Positions 34,801-45,723 of a stretch of DNA of 64,000 bases are shown here, in pieces. The notes beneath the pieces were generated by a model, which saw only the letters and a list, made by a program, of their open reading frames with translations, was not told the DNA's origin and did not search any database. This DNA is from Paratinospora sagittata (taxonomy: Eukaryota; Streptophyta; Magnoliopsida; Ranunculales; Menispermaceae): positions 26,332,987-26,396,986 of the forward strand of contig CM069612.1 in NCBI GenBank assembly GCA_035771175.1, read 5' to 3'. The position numbers were made by a program, and so were the translations under genes. The first letter of the stretch is position 1. Every line of letters starts with the position of its first letter.

Positions 34801-36440
34801 GCTTATTCAAAAGACATAGTTAACACTTTAGGATTAACCACCAACGGAACTTCGAGGTACTATTAAAGTTGTTGGCAAAACTTTACAAGTAATTCTAAGT
34901 TTTAAAAAAAAGGTTCACTGTCTTAACACATATTATTCGTAATGTGCTGCAAATCACTTCTATGAACATTGACCTGCAAACGTGCGCCAATTGGGGGTTT
35001 TGAAAGACCAGGAGATTATTGCAGAGAGACCTTCTAATTTCATGTTTTGTTTTTTCTTCCTTTTCCTCCTTATCCACTTAAGTGCACAAACTTCTTATCT
35101 AACAAAGATTGTCAATTAATTGTTCCTCAATAAGATTAACATATTGAAGCTTCCAGTTAATTAAAATTATATTTTCTAACAAATTGTGTCAAGGGGCTAA
35201 AATTATCACTACACCAATTAAATTAAGCATCGACAAACATATCAAAAACTACTTTCAAAACCAACTGATACATAATATACATGTGGAATTCATATAATAC
35301 TGCAATTTTGAAGATTACAAAATAAGATAAATACAAAGAACAAACAACTATACCTAGCTCATATATGTGGACCATATATTTACCTAATTGCTAGATATAC
35401 TTATAGGTAAATGAAAAAAAAAAAGCCCACCCAGGCTACAAACTTGTAGTGTTAGAAGTAAGTGCTCCCAATGTGTTTCGCGTCCCCAGACTTTTAAATA
35501 CAATTTTATAATTTTTTTGAGATAAAATTCCATGGCTGAATAGACCACGGGCCGAGACAATTATTCTCATGGGCCCACATGAATATTAGTCGTAAGCTAT
35601 GATTTCTTCAAAGATTGGATTTTTTTATATTTGAAACAGGAAACAGAGTGTTAAAAGTATTTCTGTTTTAAAAATAAAATGAGGGTCGACCTACAAATCC
35701 ACGAGGGGGACAATAGAAAAGGATAGGGATGAAATGGCAAATAGATACTTATATATAATGGTATAAAAAAAATAAAATAAAAGCTATTATTACAGAGGGA
35801 TTACTCAAACAACAAAAGTAAGAGACCCTTGAGTGCAATTAATTATAAAATATTGACTCAACACATAAATGATTTTATAAGAGGTCCTTTTATTTTAATT
35901 TTACTATAATTTATTAAAAGATTACTATTTTCTTTCTAACCATAAGCCATCTTATCAAAAAGTAAACCAATTAATTACCAAAATTTGCTTGGATATTGGG
36001 CAAAAGCAATTGCAAAAGATTGGTAAATAAATGTATGATTTGTTCGTAACTACTCAACTCAAAAGTTTTAATTGTCAGATAAGGATCCAACAATGTATAT
36101 TAAACTATCATTAACATTCTCCTTTGGTGTAGCCCCATCATTCACTAAGGTACTAATATCATGTTAGAAATCACTCAACCCAAAAGCTATAGCTCTCAAA
36201 TAATAAGGCCCAACAATTTATATCAAGCTATCATCCACATGATAAGTATCAAACACTGAATAATGTATTCATGCCCCAATAATTTTATAGTATATATGTT
36301 TTCTACTTAGTTAAGTTTTATTATGCTTTGATCCATTTCCATACTCTAGCTTGAATTTAACTATAACTTGATTCATAATTAGTGCCTATAATTCATTGAT
36401 CATGATGTGTTGTTGTTGGGGAAAATATAATTAATTGCAG
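31806..36440. other. Long non-coding interval upstream of pseudogene D
   Basis: No gene is supported. Around 31870-32170 there is less AT-rich sequence, a TATA-like CTTATAAATACAGG and a poly-A run, which may be part of an old LTR or other repeat. From about 32935 a GTAATACCC...GGGTATT stretch and a long AT-rich tail resemble a decayed solo LTR, but no ends or target duplication could be fixed. From about 35490 the sequence matches intron 1 of gene B (from about 12890), so the duplicated block that made D starts there, inside intron 1. No exon 1 is present. Confidence 0.5.
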
Positions 36441-37143
36441 GTAAGTTCTCTATTTTTTGGTTTTGAGTAACTCCAAGAGTGACCATTATGGACCCAGATC
36501 TTGTAAGGGATATTTTGTCAAACAAATTTGGTCGTTTTATCAAGATGAGAGCAAATCCAACAACCAGGTTGTAAGCTACAATGGTGAACAATGGGCCAAA
36601 CATAGAAGAATCATCAATCCAGCCTTCCATCTTTAAAAGCTAAAGGTAACTAATTATAATCTTCTCAATCAGGATCATTTTCTTTTCTTTTAATCACATA
36701 TATGCTCAATCTAAAAACTATAATTGAAAAAAATCACTTGCTTTCATGCTGATATTTTTAACGTGATTGTTTGTTATTAATTGTAGTTGATGTTACCCGC
36801 GTTTTATACAAGCTGTGATGAGTTGATTAGCAGATGGGAGAAGAAGCTTGCTTTCGAGGGCTCTTGTGAATTAGATGCATCGCCCGAATTTCAAATGTTA
36901 ACCAAAGATGTAATCTCTAGGACAGCATTTGGTAGTAACTAAAGAAGGTAGACGAATTTTTGAACTCCAAACTGAACAGATTGAGCTTCTTGTTCCAACT
37001 TTTCAATCTGCCTACATCTCGGGTTCCAGGAAAGCATAACATTTTGATGTGTTCTTTTGTATTTATATTTATGTACTTCGAATTATTTGAACTTAAAAAG
37101 AACTTTGATTAGCTGTAGAATTTCATTACTTGTATGTTGTTAT

Positions 37144-37722
37144 TGTTGGGAAAATTGATAGTTGTAAAGAAATAAATTTCATAATCCCAGGATAATTTTC
37201 TAAACTAAAATACAACAAAATAATACCAAAGATTTTAGCGTGGAAAACCCTCTAAAAAGGAGGTAAAAACTACGGGACCCGTAGGCCGCTTAAGAAACTT
37301 CCACTATAATAAAATGAGATTACAAACTTAACCCTTCGGTGGATCTCTCACAAAAATACAATAACTATGTATCTTCAATTTGTAGGTAAGACTTCACAAA
37401 TTGGCTCACACTTTTTCTTCTCAAAGAAACTCTCTTTGAGGCTATCTGGATCTCTCAAATTAGATCTCTAGAATTATAATCTCTCAGGATGAATTTTAAG
37501 AATGAAATTAAGGCTCTATTTATAGGAGTATTGAGGGGCAATTTTGTAAATACATAAATCATATTTATAGGAGTATTGAGGCGCCTTGTTTGACAAATGT
37601 AATGGCCTCCCTGTTTGACAATTTAATGGTCGCCCCACGTTATTCTTGCTGGCCGTGATTGTTGACATTTTTAGTTCGTTTGGTTGCTGCCGCCCACTAT
37701 GTTTGAATGAGGTGGACCATCA
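37144..37722. mobile_element. Solo LTR, 579 bp, in intron 3 of pseudogene D
   Basis: TGTTGGGAAAATTG at the left and GGTGGACCATCA at the right, flanked by a perfect GTTAT duplication (37139-37143 and 37723-37727). Gene B has the uninterrupted site GTTATATGTC. The words GCGTGGAAAACCCTC and GGTAAAAACTACGGGACC are typical of plant copia LTRs. There is no internal domain. Confidence 0.88.
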
Positions 37723-38644
37723 GTTATATGTCATGATCTGTTCACCTATGGTTTTGATGATAACTTTACAGGTTTTTGCCCATGAAAAGAAACAAGAAAA
37801 TGAAGGAGAAAGAAAGAGAAATACGAACTTTACTAAGGGGTATGATTGAAAAGAGGGAGAAAGCTGCAAAACTTGGGGAGGTCCAACACGACGAGGACTT
37901 GCTAAGCTTGCTAATGAATTCAAATTTTAAAGAAATTCAAGTGAGTAAAAGCTCGAAGAATGTGGGAATGAGTGTTGATGAGATCCAGAAGAATGCAAGC
38001 TATTCTACTTTGCAGGACAAGAAACAACATCGACGTTATTTGTATGGACTTTGATTGTTCTCGGTATGCATCAAGAGTGGCAAGAACGAGCGAGGGAAAA
38101 GATCTTACAAGTCTTTGGAAGAAGTAAACCCGATTTTGATGGATTAAGTCACCTAAAAATTGTGAGTAATTCTATGTACAATAATCATTTTCTTGTATTG
38201 ATAATTCTTGTTAATGCATAAATAATATATTTCTACGTTTTCAGGTAACCAAGATTTTATATGAAGTACTGAGGCTATACCCGCCTTTTGCTATGCTTAA
38301 CCAATACAACTACAAGGAAATGGAAGTATGAGAAATCACTTTGCCACCAAGAGTACTAATTGGAATGCTAGTGCTACTCATTTATCGTGACCGCGATATT
38401 TGGGGTGAAGATGTTGAAGAATTTAAGCCAGAGAGATTCAAAGAGGGCATTTCAAAGGCAACATAGAATGATCAAGTCTCGTTCTTCCCATTTGGTTGGG
38501 GTCCTAGAATATGTATTGGCCAAAACTTCGCATTAGAAGAAGCAAAGATAGCTTTAACCATGATACTGCAACGTTTCTCTTTTGAGCTTTCTTCGACTTA
38601 TGTCCATGCTCCCCATATAGTCATAACTCTTCAACCTCAACACG

Positions 38645-38880
38645 CGGCTCAGTGGTTACTCGAATTGCGAAATCAACCTATATAAGGTTTGAGGTTCGAA
38701 TCCGGGGAGGCCCTGCACTGTTCATGTGTGAACAGTGTGGACAAATGATCCCGGAGTTACTAGACATTGTTGAGTGGGCTGTGTACTGGGATGAGACAAT
38801 ATTATGGGTCCATAATGACTGGGGTACGCTCGATGAGGTACTCATCACATTCGTAGGGTGTGACAAAAAAGGCCTTATGT
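38645..38880 (+). mobile_element. SINE-like insertion in exon 5 of pseudogene D
   Basis: Inserted between CCTCAACACG and GTGCTCAAATT, which are adjacent in gene B (CCTCAACATG-GTGCTC). It has a box A-like GGCTCAGTGGTTAC and a box B-like GAGGTTCGAATCCGG, and ends in GTGTGACAAAAAAGGCC. The same family forms the inverted cluster at 58336-59636. A target duplication is not clear. The frame stays open through it and rejoins the P450 C terminus. Confidence 0.75.
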
Positions 38881-39175
38881 GTGCTCAAATTGTCATACAC
38901 AAACTATAATGTCCTATAATATCCATTGTTACTTATATATTGATCATCTATGTTGTTGTAGTTTTATTTAATATCTATCATAGGATATAGACACATTGTA
39001 ATCAATGTTTGTGTTGATTATGCTGAAGTTGAGTACTATCTTGATTCTTATCAATTAGGCTATGGTTAATCAAGTTTGAATAACATCTTGTATTAAAATT
39101 TAAAGACTGGCCTATATTAGAATTGCTGCAAAAAATTTAATTGATCAATTTGTTCATTATTATCTTAAAATGTAG

Positions 39176-39261
39176 GTAAGTTTTCAATTTTGTGGAATGG
39201 AATGACTCCAAGAGTCACTATTAAGGACCAGAGCTTATTAAGGGATATTTTGAAATTTAGG
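39176..39261 (+). pseudogene. Orphan CYP72A exon 2 fragment
   Basis: After a TGTAG acceptor the sequence reads GKFSILWNGMTPRVTIKDQS and LLRDILKF, matching the start of exon 2 of gene F ([15 protein letters not shown]), then ends abruptly. Nothing else of a P450 is attached. It is followed by about 90 bases holding, on the minus strand, a tRNA-like TGGGCTCAGTTGGTTGAGC. It marks a deleted P450 copy or a recombination scar between D and E. Confidence 0.8.
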
Positions 39262-39705
39262 GTACTTTCACGAGCAAGATCCACAAGGTGTAGAGTCCGA
39301 AGCCTTTGGTGTTGTTGCCAAAGCGTTACAGTCGCTCAACCAACTGAGCCCACCTTTAAGAGCCGACCCGATATATTTTTAACATGATTATTGATATAGA
39401 TACCAGTAGTCAGCCCAAGGAAAATTCTTCTAATGCTGAATACAGATTCCTTGCACTATTAACATTTTGTTTTGGTCCAAATAACATATGGAACCATTCA
39501 GGTAATGTATCAACATCAATTTAGCGTCACAAATTTTAAGGGTCAACAGAAATTTTTAGGGTTGGTTGATCAATGAAGTAGACATTTTACTTTAATATTA
39601 ATGTATATTATATTAATAATAAAAATAAAAATAATTAGAGATTAGTCAAGTGCACTTAATCTCTAGCAAGTTAGCTTTAAATCTAATAATATTATCTCTC
39701 CATAT

Positions 39706-39715
39706 TCTATATAGG
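39706..39715 (+). promoter_or_regulatory. Putative TATA box of gene E
   Basis: TCTATATAGG lies about 115 bases before the ATG, a usual plant spacing for a leader of about 85 bases. The leader shares CCAAAACCCAGAATTGGGAG with gene F. Confidence 0.4.
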
Positions 39716-39825
39716 TTGACCAAAGGAAGGCTTTTCAGGGTACATAGTGAAGAAGGCAATCTGCCTGCAACTATTCACCAAAACCCAGAATTGGGAGAAG
39801 TAGTAGCAAATTAAGTAATTAATTA

Positions 39826-42800
39826 ATGATGCTGATATTGCTTGGATTAATCTCTATTGTTTTGGTGATTTTATGTGCTTGGAAAGCTTTGATTTGGGTA
39901 TGGTGGGAGCCCATGAACCTGGAGAGGTTTCTAAGGGAGCAAGGCATAAGGGGTCCTCCTTACACCTTTCTGCACGGAAATCTCAAAGAATTCGCTGCCT
40001 CTTCAATGGAAGCTCAAGCCAAGCCCATGAAGCTCTCTCACTCTATCGTTCCAAGAGTTCATCCTTATTTTCTTCAAACACTTGAAAAATATGGTAATAT
40101 TAATTACTTTTCTTCCTCTGTTGTTTTTTTTTAAAAAAATTCATTTTCATCATAACTGATTGAATCACATGATTGATGCAAATAATTTATATATCATTAA
40201 GGAAATTAGGTAAACCATAATAATGGTTTTTAGCAATTATATTTGTGCACTATTTCTCAAATTCAAGTTTATTTTACTAGAGTCTTAATTATCAAAGCTT
40301 GGATTTTTAACTAGTTAATTAGTAGTACGTTTAATTCATTAATCATGTATATAATTAAGCTCGAAATTAATAAATTTGTCAATTTGTTGATGATTATGGT
40401 GATTAAATGCAGGGAAATTATCTATTTTTTGGTACGGAGCAACTCCAAGGGTGAATATTATGGACCCAGAGCTCATAAGGAGTATTTTGTCAAACAAGTA
40501 TGAACAACAATGTTCTAAAATAAAACCACATCCACTTGGAAAGCTGCTTGCTACTGGCCTTGTATTCTATGATGGTGAAAAATGGGCAAAACATAAAAGA
40601 ATCATAAATCCAGCTTTTCATCTAGAAAAATTAAAGGTAATAATATTCTTAATTTTTCTTTTTCAATCTTTTTTTTTTAGGAGTTGGTTTAGTTGGTCAA
40701 TAGATGACTTTGAAACCCAAAGGTCTCAGGTTCAACTATTTTTACTGCCTCACCTCCTAAGGTGAGAAGGATTAATGGGTCAGGAACCGGCCTGATTCTT
40801 TTCTGAAAGTATGATCTGATAATGAAGTCGGTTATATTACTAACTGTTAACATTGTTTTTTCTCAAAAAAAAAAAAAAAAGGTTAATTAATTACAAAGAA
40901 AAGACTACTCTTCAATTAAAGCTTTCTTTTAACTATATATGCTGATCATGTAATTACCCTTAATTGATTTTGATTGTAGATGATGTTCCCTGCATTTTGT
41001 ATTAGTTGTAATGAGTTGATTAGAAGATGGGAAGAGCTAGTGTTGGAGGGATCATTTGAATTGGATGTGTTTACTGAATTCAAGAAATTAACAGGAGATG
41101 TAATCTCTAGAACTGCATTTGGTAGTAATTATGAAGAAGGTCAACGAATATTCCAACTCCAAATTGAACAAACTCAGCTAGTTGTCCAAGTTATTGGATC
41201 TTTATACATCCCTGGTTTCAGGTATATATTTTTTATGACTAGTTTAATTTAGTTATTCCATTGGTAGATCTTTTTTGTTTCAGCCATTAAAGAATCACTA
41301 ATATATGTAGCTGCCTATGGGAGACGGGTTCACTTTGAAATTTTATAGCGCTTAGATCGTAACTAGTACTGATACTTTGTTTTTTTTGTTTTTTTGTTTT
41401 TTGAAAAGAAAGATAAATTTGGTTTGAAATTTGGATACCAGTTTTTTGTATTTGAAAGTTTGAAAATACAAAAAACGTGCTTGATTGGTTAAATTTGAAT
41501 TTTTATTAATATTTACTTAAAAAAACAACTTGCTTTCTAAAAGCGATAAAAAGTCATTTTTTTTTTCTGAATTTCCATTAAAATTGAATAATACATCTCA
41601 ATTTTTGAATTAGAAAATAACCCCGGTGTGTTTGATTTGTGATTCGAAAACTAAGAGACAACACAAAACAAAAATTTAGAAAACAATTTTTTTTTCTTTC
41701 TGAACATGGGTTAGTTTTTTGAGTAAAAATTGTTTCCAAATGTATTTTTCATGTTTAAGGATTTTTTGTTACTGAAAACTGTACCTAAATCTTAAACCCC
41801 ATAACCAAAGGAGGCTGTCTTCATATGAATAGCCCATTGCAAAATCTCACTACCGTGTATAGCCATTGTCTTATTTGGCAATTGGTTGTTCATTTTCTTA
41901 GGTATTTACCAACTAAAAGAAACAAAAGAATGAAGGAGATAGAAAGAGAAGTGCGAACATTGTTGAGAGACATTATAACAAAAAGGGAGAAAGCTATGAA
42001 ACAAGGGCAAGTACTTCAAAACAATGACTTATTGAGCTTGTTATTGGATTCTAATTTGAGAGAGATTCAAGAACATGGGAACTCTAAGAATGTGGGAATG
42101 AGCATTGATGAGGTTATAGAAGAGTGCAAGCTGTTCTACTTTGCAGGGCAAGACACAACATCATCTTTGCTTGTGTGGACAATGGTTGCACTAAGTATGC
42201 ATCAAGAATGGCAAGATCGTGCAAGAGAAGAGGTCTTACAAGCCTTTGGAAAAAATGAACCTACTATGGATGGGTTAAACAACTTAAAAATTGTAAGTAT
42301 TTTTTATTATTATTAATTTTTTTAAGTTCTACAAAATTTAATACTTATAGTGTTTTATGTATTTAGAAATTGTAAGAGCTAAAAGCTGTAACAAATAAAT
42401 AGATGCCTATGTAAGTGTACTTAACCATTCGAATCCCTTAGATCAACATAGAGATGCATATGTTAGGCGGCTTCATGTTAATTCTAGGGACTCAGATGTT
42501 TGGGTACACTTCATGAATGTATGTACCTCTCAATTTCTTTAGCAAAGTATTGCTTTGGAGACTCAAAAGGTGCACTCCAATCCCTTTGAATAATATAAAG
42601 ATGTGTGTGTTGGACAATTTTATGTTAATTTAAGAGACTGGTGTTTAAGTACACTTTCCAAATATACTTCTCAATCTCTCTAACGAGGTCAATAAGATAA
42701 GGAAATGCTTTAGAGACTCAAAAAGTGTACTCTGTGAGTGCATTCAAGCACTCCAATCCCTTAGATCAACATAGATATGCGTGTTTCGGTGACTCCATGT

Positions 42801-43510
42801 TGATCTAAGAGACTAAGATGTTTGAGTATATTTCCGAAATATACTTTTGAATCTCTCTAGCAAGATCCATAAGATAAAATTACTATTTCAAGTGCAATGA
42901 AAAATCTAATAAATGAGATAAACAAATAAATATTTGCAAAGAGTTTTGAACATAACCTTGATCAATTAGAACCATCAAAGATTAACACCCAACTATAAGC
43001 GTTCATCGATATTAACTATGTATATGTTTATGCAAAGTATATGAATGCAATGTTCTCATAAAAATGTGTAAATGTCTTGTGTAGGTAACCATGATTCTCA
43101 ATGAAGTTCTTCGGTTATACCCGCCTTTCACTTCACTTATTAGGTACACACAAAAGATGATGAAAGTAGGAGAAATCACGCTACCACCAGGAGTACAAAT
43201 TGGATTGCCGATACTTCTTGTTCACCATGATCGTGATATTTGGGGTGAAGATGTTGAAGAATTTAAGCCACAGAGATTTTCAGAAGGAATTTCAAAGGCT
43301 ACAAAGAATCAACTCTCATTCTTCCCCTTCAGTTGGGGGCCAAGGGTGTGCATTGGGCAAAACTTTGCAATGATACAAGCGAAGATAGCTCTTGCAATGA
43401 TACTTCAACATTTCTCTTTCAATCTTTCAGCCACTTATGTCCATGCCCCTCACATGGTCATAACTCTTCAACCTCAACATGGTGCTCAAATAGTCTTTCA
43501 TAAGATCTAA
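39826..43510 (+). CDS. CYP72A: Cytochrome P450, CYP72A subfamily (gene E)
   Basis: Exons: 39826-40093, 40413-40636, 40980-41221, 41902-42292, 43085-43510; 516 aa, no stops, all GT-AG, phases 1, 0, 2, 0. An ER-anchored mono-oxygenase by family; substrate unknown. Seen: hydrophobic anchor [25 protein letters not shown] hinge, one extra codon in exon 2 compared with B, C and F, helix C WAKHKR, I-helix AGQDTT at about 326-331 (Asp where the other copies have Glu), ExxR in [13 protein letters not shown] in place of PERF, and heme loop [10 protein letters not shown] with Cys464. The basic-aromatic stretch after the anchor is WWEPMN, unlike WWKPMK in C and F. Gene F is its nearest relative. Intron 2 carries a SINE. 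Confidence 0.92.
40678..40882 (+). mobile_element. tRNA-derived SINE in intron 2 of gene E
   Basis: A box A-like GGTTTAGTTGGTCAATAG, a CCCAAAGGTCTCAGGTTCAA box B region, a GC-richer body and a 17-base poly-A tail at about 40866-40882. This matches the layout of common plant tRNA-derived SINEs. It lies well inside the intron and should not disturb splicing. Confidence 0.6.
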
Positions 43511-44322
43511 TGAATGTTTCTTTCCTTGATTATGATCTTTGTGTAGCTTTTATATTAATTGTAACTAATTCTATGTAAAAATAATGCAATATCACTGTTA
43601 AAAACCACCTGTTTATTATATAGCACTTGATTAATACTTCTCGCATATCTTGAAGTTATATGAAAAAGAAAAAAAAGGAAGAAAAGTGTGTGAATTAAAT
43701 ATTATCTTGTATTTCTTATTTTACCTTTTTTTCTTTTTTAAATGCATAAATAAAACTTGTGACCTCCCTGCCATAATGGAGCGAAGCTCTCCAATCAATC
43801 AAAGGCCATTATAATATACATACCCTAATCAATTTTGGAAGCACGTCCCAACAAACAAGAGTTTTGCTAGAGTAATGGCAAAAGTGTTAGAAATGTAATC
43901 GACTCTCAGTATTTGTTATACAATACATACAACACGATGTTAATTAGAATGTATAGATATATTTTAATCATAAGAATTACCCATTAAACATTATTTAATT
44001 TGTATAATAAAAGTTTTATTTAATCATAAAAAATAGTTTAATGTTGTAAAAAATATATATATTTATAATTTAATAATTTAGCGAAACATAAAATAGAGAA
44101 ACAAGTAGAAAACTTAAAAACGTATCACTAATGTGCTATATAATGTTCCATTGTTAGCTTGTAATCAGAGAGATTCGTCTACTACTCGTACTCTTCCATG
44201 TTCATTTATTATTAATATATTTATTTCCTTTCAAAATAGGAAACGTATCAATAATTCAATAATAATTAGATACTACCAGACATATATATACCATAAATGG
44301 CCAAAAGGTGGCTACAGACAGG
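43511..44322. other. Non-coding interval downstream of gene E
   Basis: AT-rich 3' flank without a gene or clear repeat. Confidence 0.6.
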
Positions 44323-45530
44323 GATTTTTAGAGTTTGGATATTTTTAGAGTTTGAATCCGTAAATTTTTGAATCTATAGTAGAGGTCCAATATTTTAAAA
44401 ATTAGATTTTGGGTCGTTTGCAAATCAATACCTCAACTGTCAATCAAATCAATAAGTATACTTTACAATTTTGTCCTTCTTCCATTTGACTATCGGTAAT
44501 TTTTTCAAAAAACTATAACTTTTTTCATCCCAATTCTGAGGAAAGATTTTTTTTTTCTTTCAAACGCATTTTGAATCACTCAAATTGGAGTTAAAATAAA
44601 AAATTATAACTATTTAAAGTTTACTTACCGATTAATCAACACAATTGATCGATTGGTAGATAAAGTTTGTCGATTTGTAAGAAAATTGACTGACCGGAAA
44701 GTAACTTCAAATGACCATAATTTTTTTCGTTTGAACTCCAATTTTAGTAATTCAAAATGTATTGAAAAGAGAAAGAAAATATTTTTTCAAAGAATCTTGA
44801 ATCATTCAAATCGGAAGATTAGTAAGTAAATTCAAATAGTCATAACTTTCTCATTTTAACTCTTATTTTAGCGATTAAAAATGTGTTGGAAAGATCTTTT
44901 TTTTCTCTTTCCAACTCATTTTTAATTGTTCAAGTCGAAGTTAAAACAAAGATGTTATATGGTCATTTAAAGTTTATATGCTAGCGTTGACCGATCGAAA
45001 ATACGTTGGAAAGAATAAGAAAATATATTTCCAAATCATCTTGAATCGCTCGAAGTTAAAATGAGAAAGTTATCGCTATTTAAAATAAAATATTCATAAT
45101 TTTTTTTATTTTATCTCTGATTTGAACAATTCAAGATGCGTTGGAAAGCTCTTTTCTTCCTCTTTTTAACTCATTTTGAATCTTTCAAATCGGAGTTAAA
45201 ACGAAAATGTTATGGTCATTTGAAGTTATTTGTAAATCGATTAATTTTTTTACCAATTGATAAGTAAATTTTAAATAATTATAATTTCCCCGTTTTAATT
45301 TTGATTTAAAATATTCAAAATGTGTTAAAAAGAGAATGAAAAGATATTTTCAATGCTTTTAAAATTTTTTTTATTAATGATCAAATAAAAAAGAGCAAAA
45401 TTATAAAGTGTACTACCTGAATGACACTTATGGTGTTGAGATGGGGAGGACCAAAATCTAATTTTTAAAACACTGGACCTCTGGTATAGATCTGAAAATT
45501 TACGGACCAAACTCTAAAAATCCCTATAAG
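44323..45530. mobile_element. Non-autonomous DNA element with long terminal inverted repeats
   Basis: The left end reads GGGATTTTTAGAGTTTGG and on through a CCGTAAATTTT...GAGGTCCA...TTAAAAATTAGATTTTGG stretch. The right end is its reverse complement (ending ACCAAACTCTAAAAATCCC). The arms are about 85 bp; the left has an internal ATTTTTAGAGTTTG duplication. The interior holds repeated modules around GTTGGAAAG and CAAATCGGAGTTAAAA in both orientations, with no transposase. A long-TIR Mutator-like MITE is the best guess; no target duplication was confirmed. It ends about 195 bases before the gene F start. Confidence 0.7.
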
Positions 45531-45723
45531 ATAAACATGGACTTTCAAGTTGTCAGCTCATTAACAGGAGTTGACAGTATGATTTATCTTCTTCTCTTTT
45601 AGGTTTTCTGAGCATAGAGGAAGTGGCGAAAAATCTCAAGAAATTAAGGAGAGAAAGTAATCTGCCTTCAATTGACCAAAACCCAGAATTGGGAGAAGTG
45701 GTAGCTAATTAACTATCTAATTA

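Larger units (their letters stand above)
36441..38909 (+). pseudogene. CYP72A-type P450 pseudogene (copy D)
   Basis: A broken copy most like gene B. Exon 1 is missing. Exon 2 (36441-36645) has TGA at 36464-36466, a 16-bp deletion compared with B, and a second stop near its end (CTT TAA). Exon 3 starts at 36787, has a 2-bp deletion that makes AAC TAA, and its splice donor GT is GA. A solo LTR fills intron 3. Exon 4 (37772-38161) lacks one base before the I-helix Cys-Lys (GATCCAGAAG). Exon 5 from 38245 has TGA at 38329-38331 and TAG at 38464-38466, still shows [10 protein letters not shown], and is split near its end by a SINE-like insertion before the final TGCTCAAATT...CTATAA. It cannot encode an enzyme. 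Confidence 0.94.

Noticed and set aside
38652..38909. 85-codon + frame as a separate gene
   Set aside because: It is a SINE-like insertion reading into the last codons of pseudogene D.
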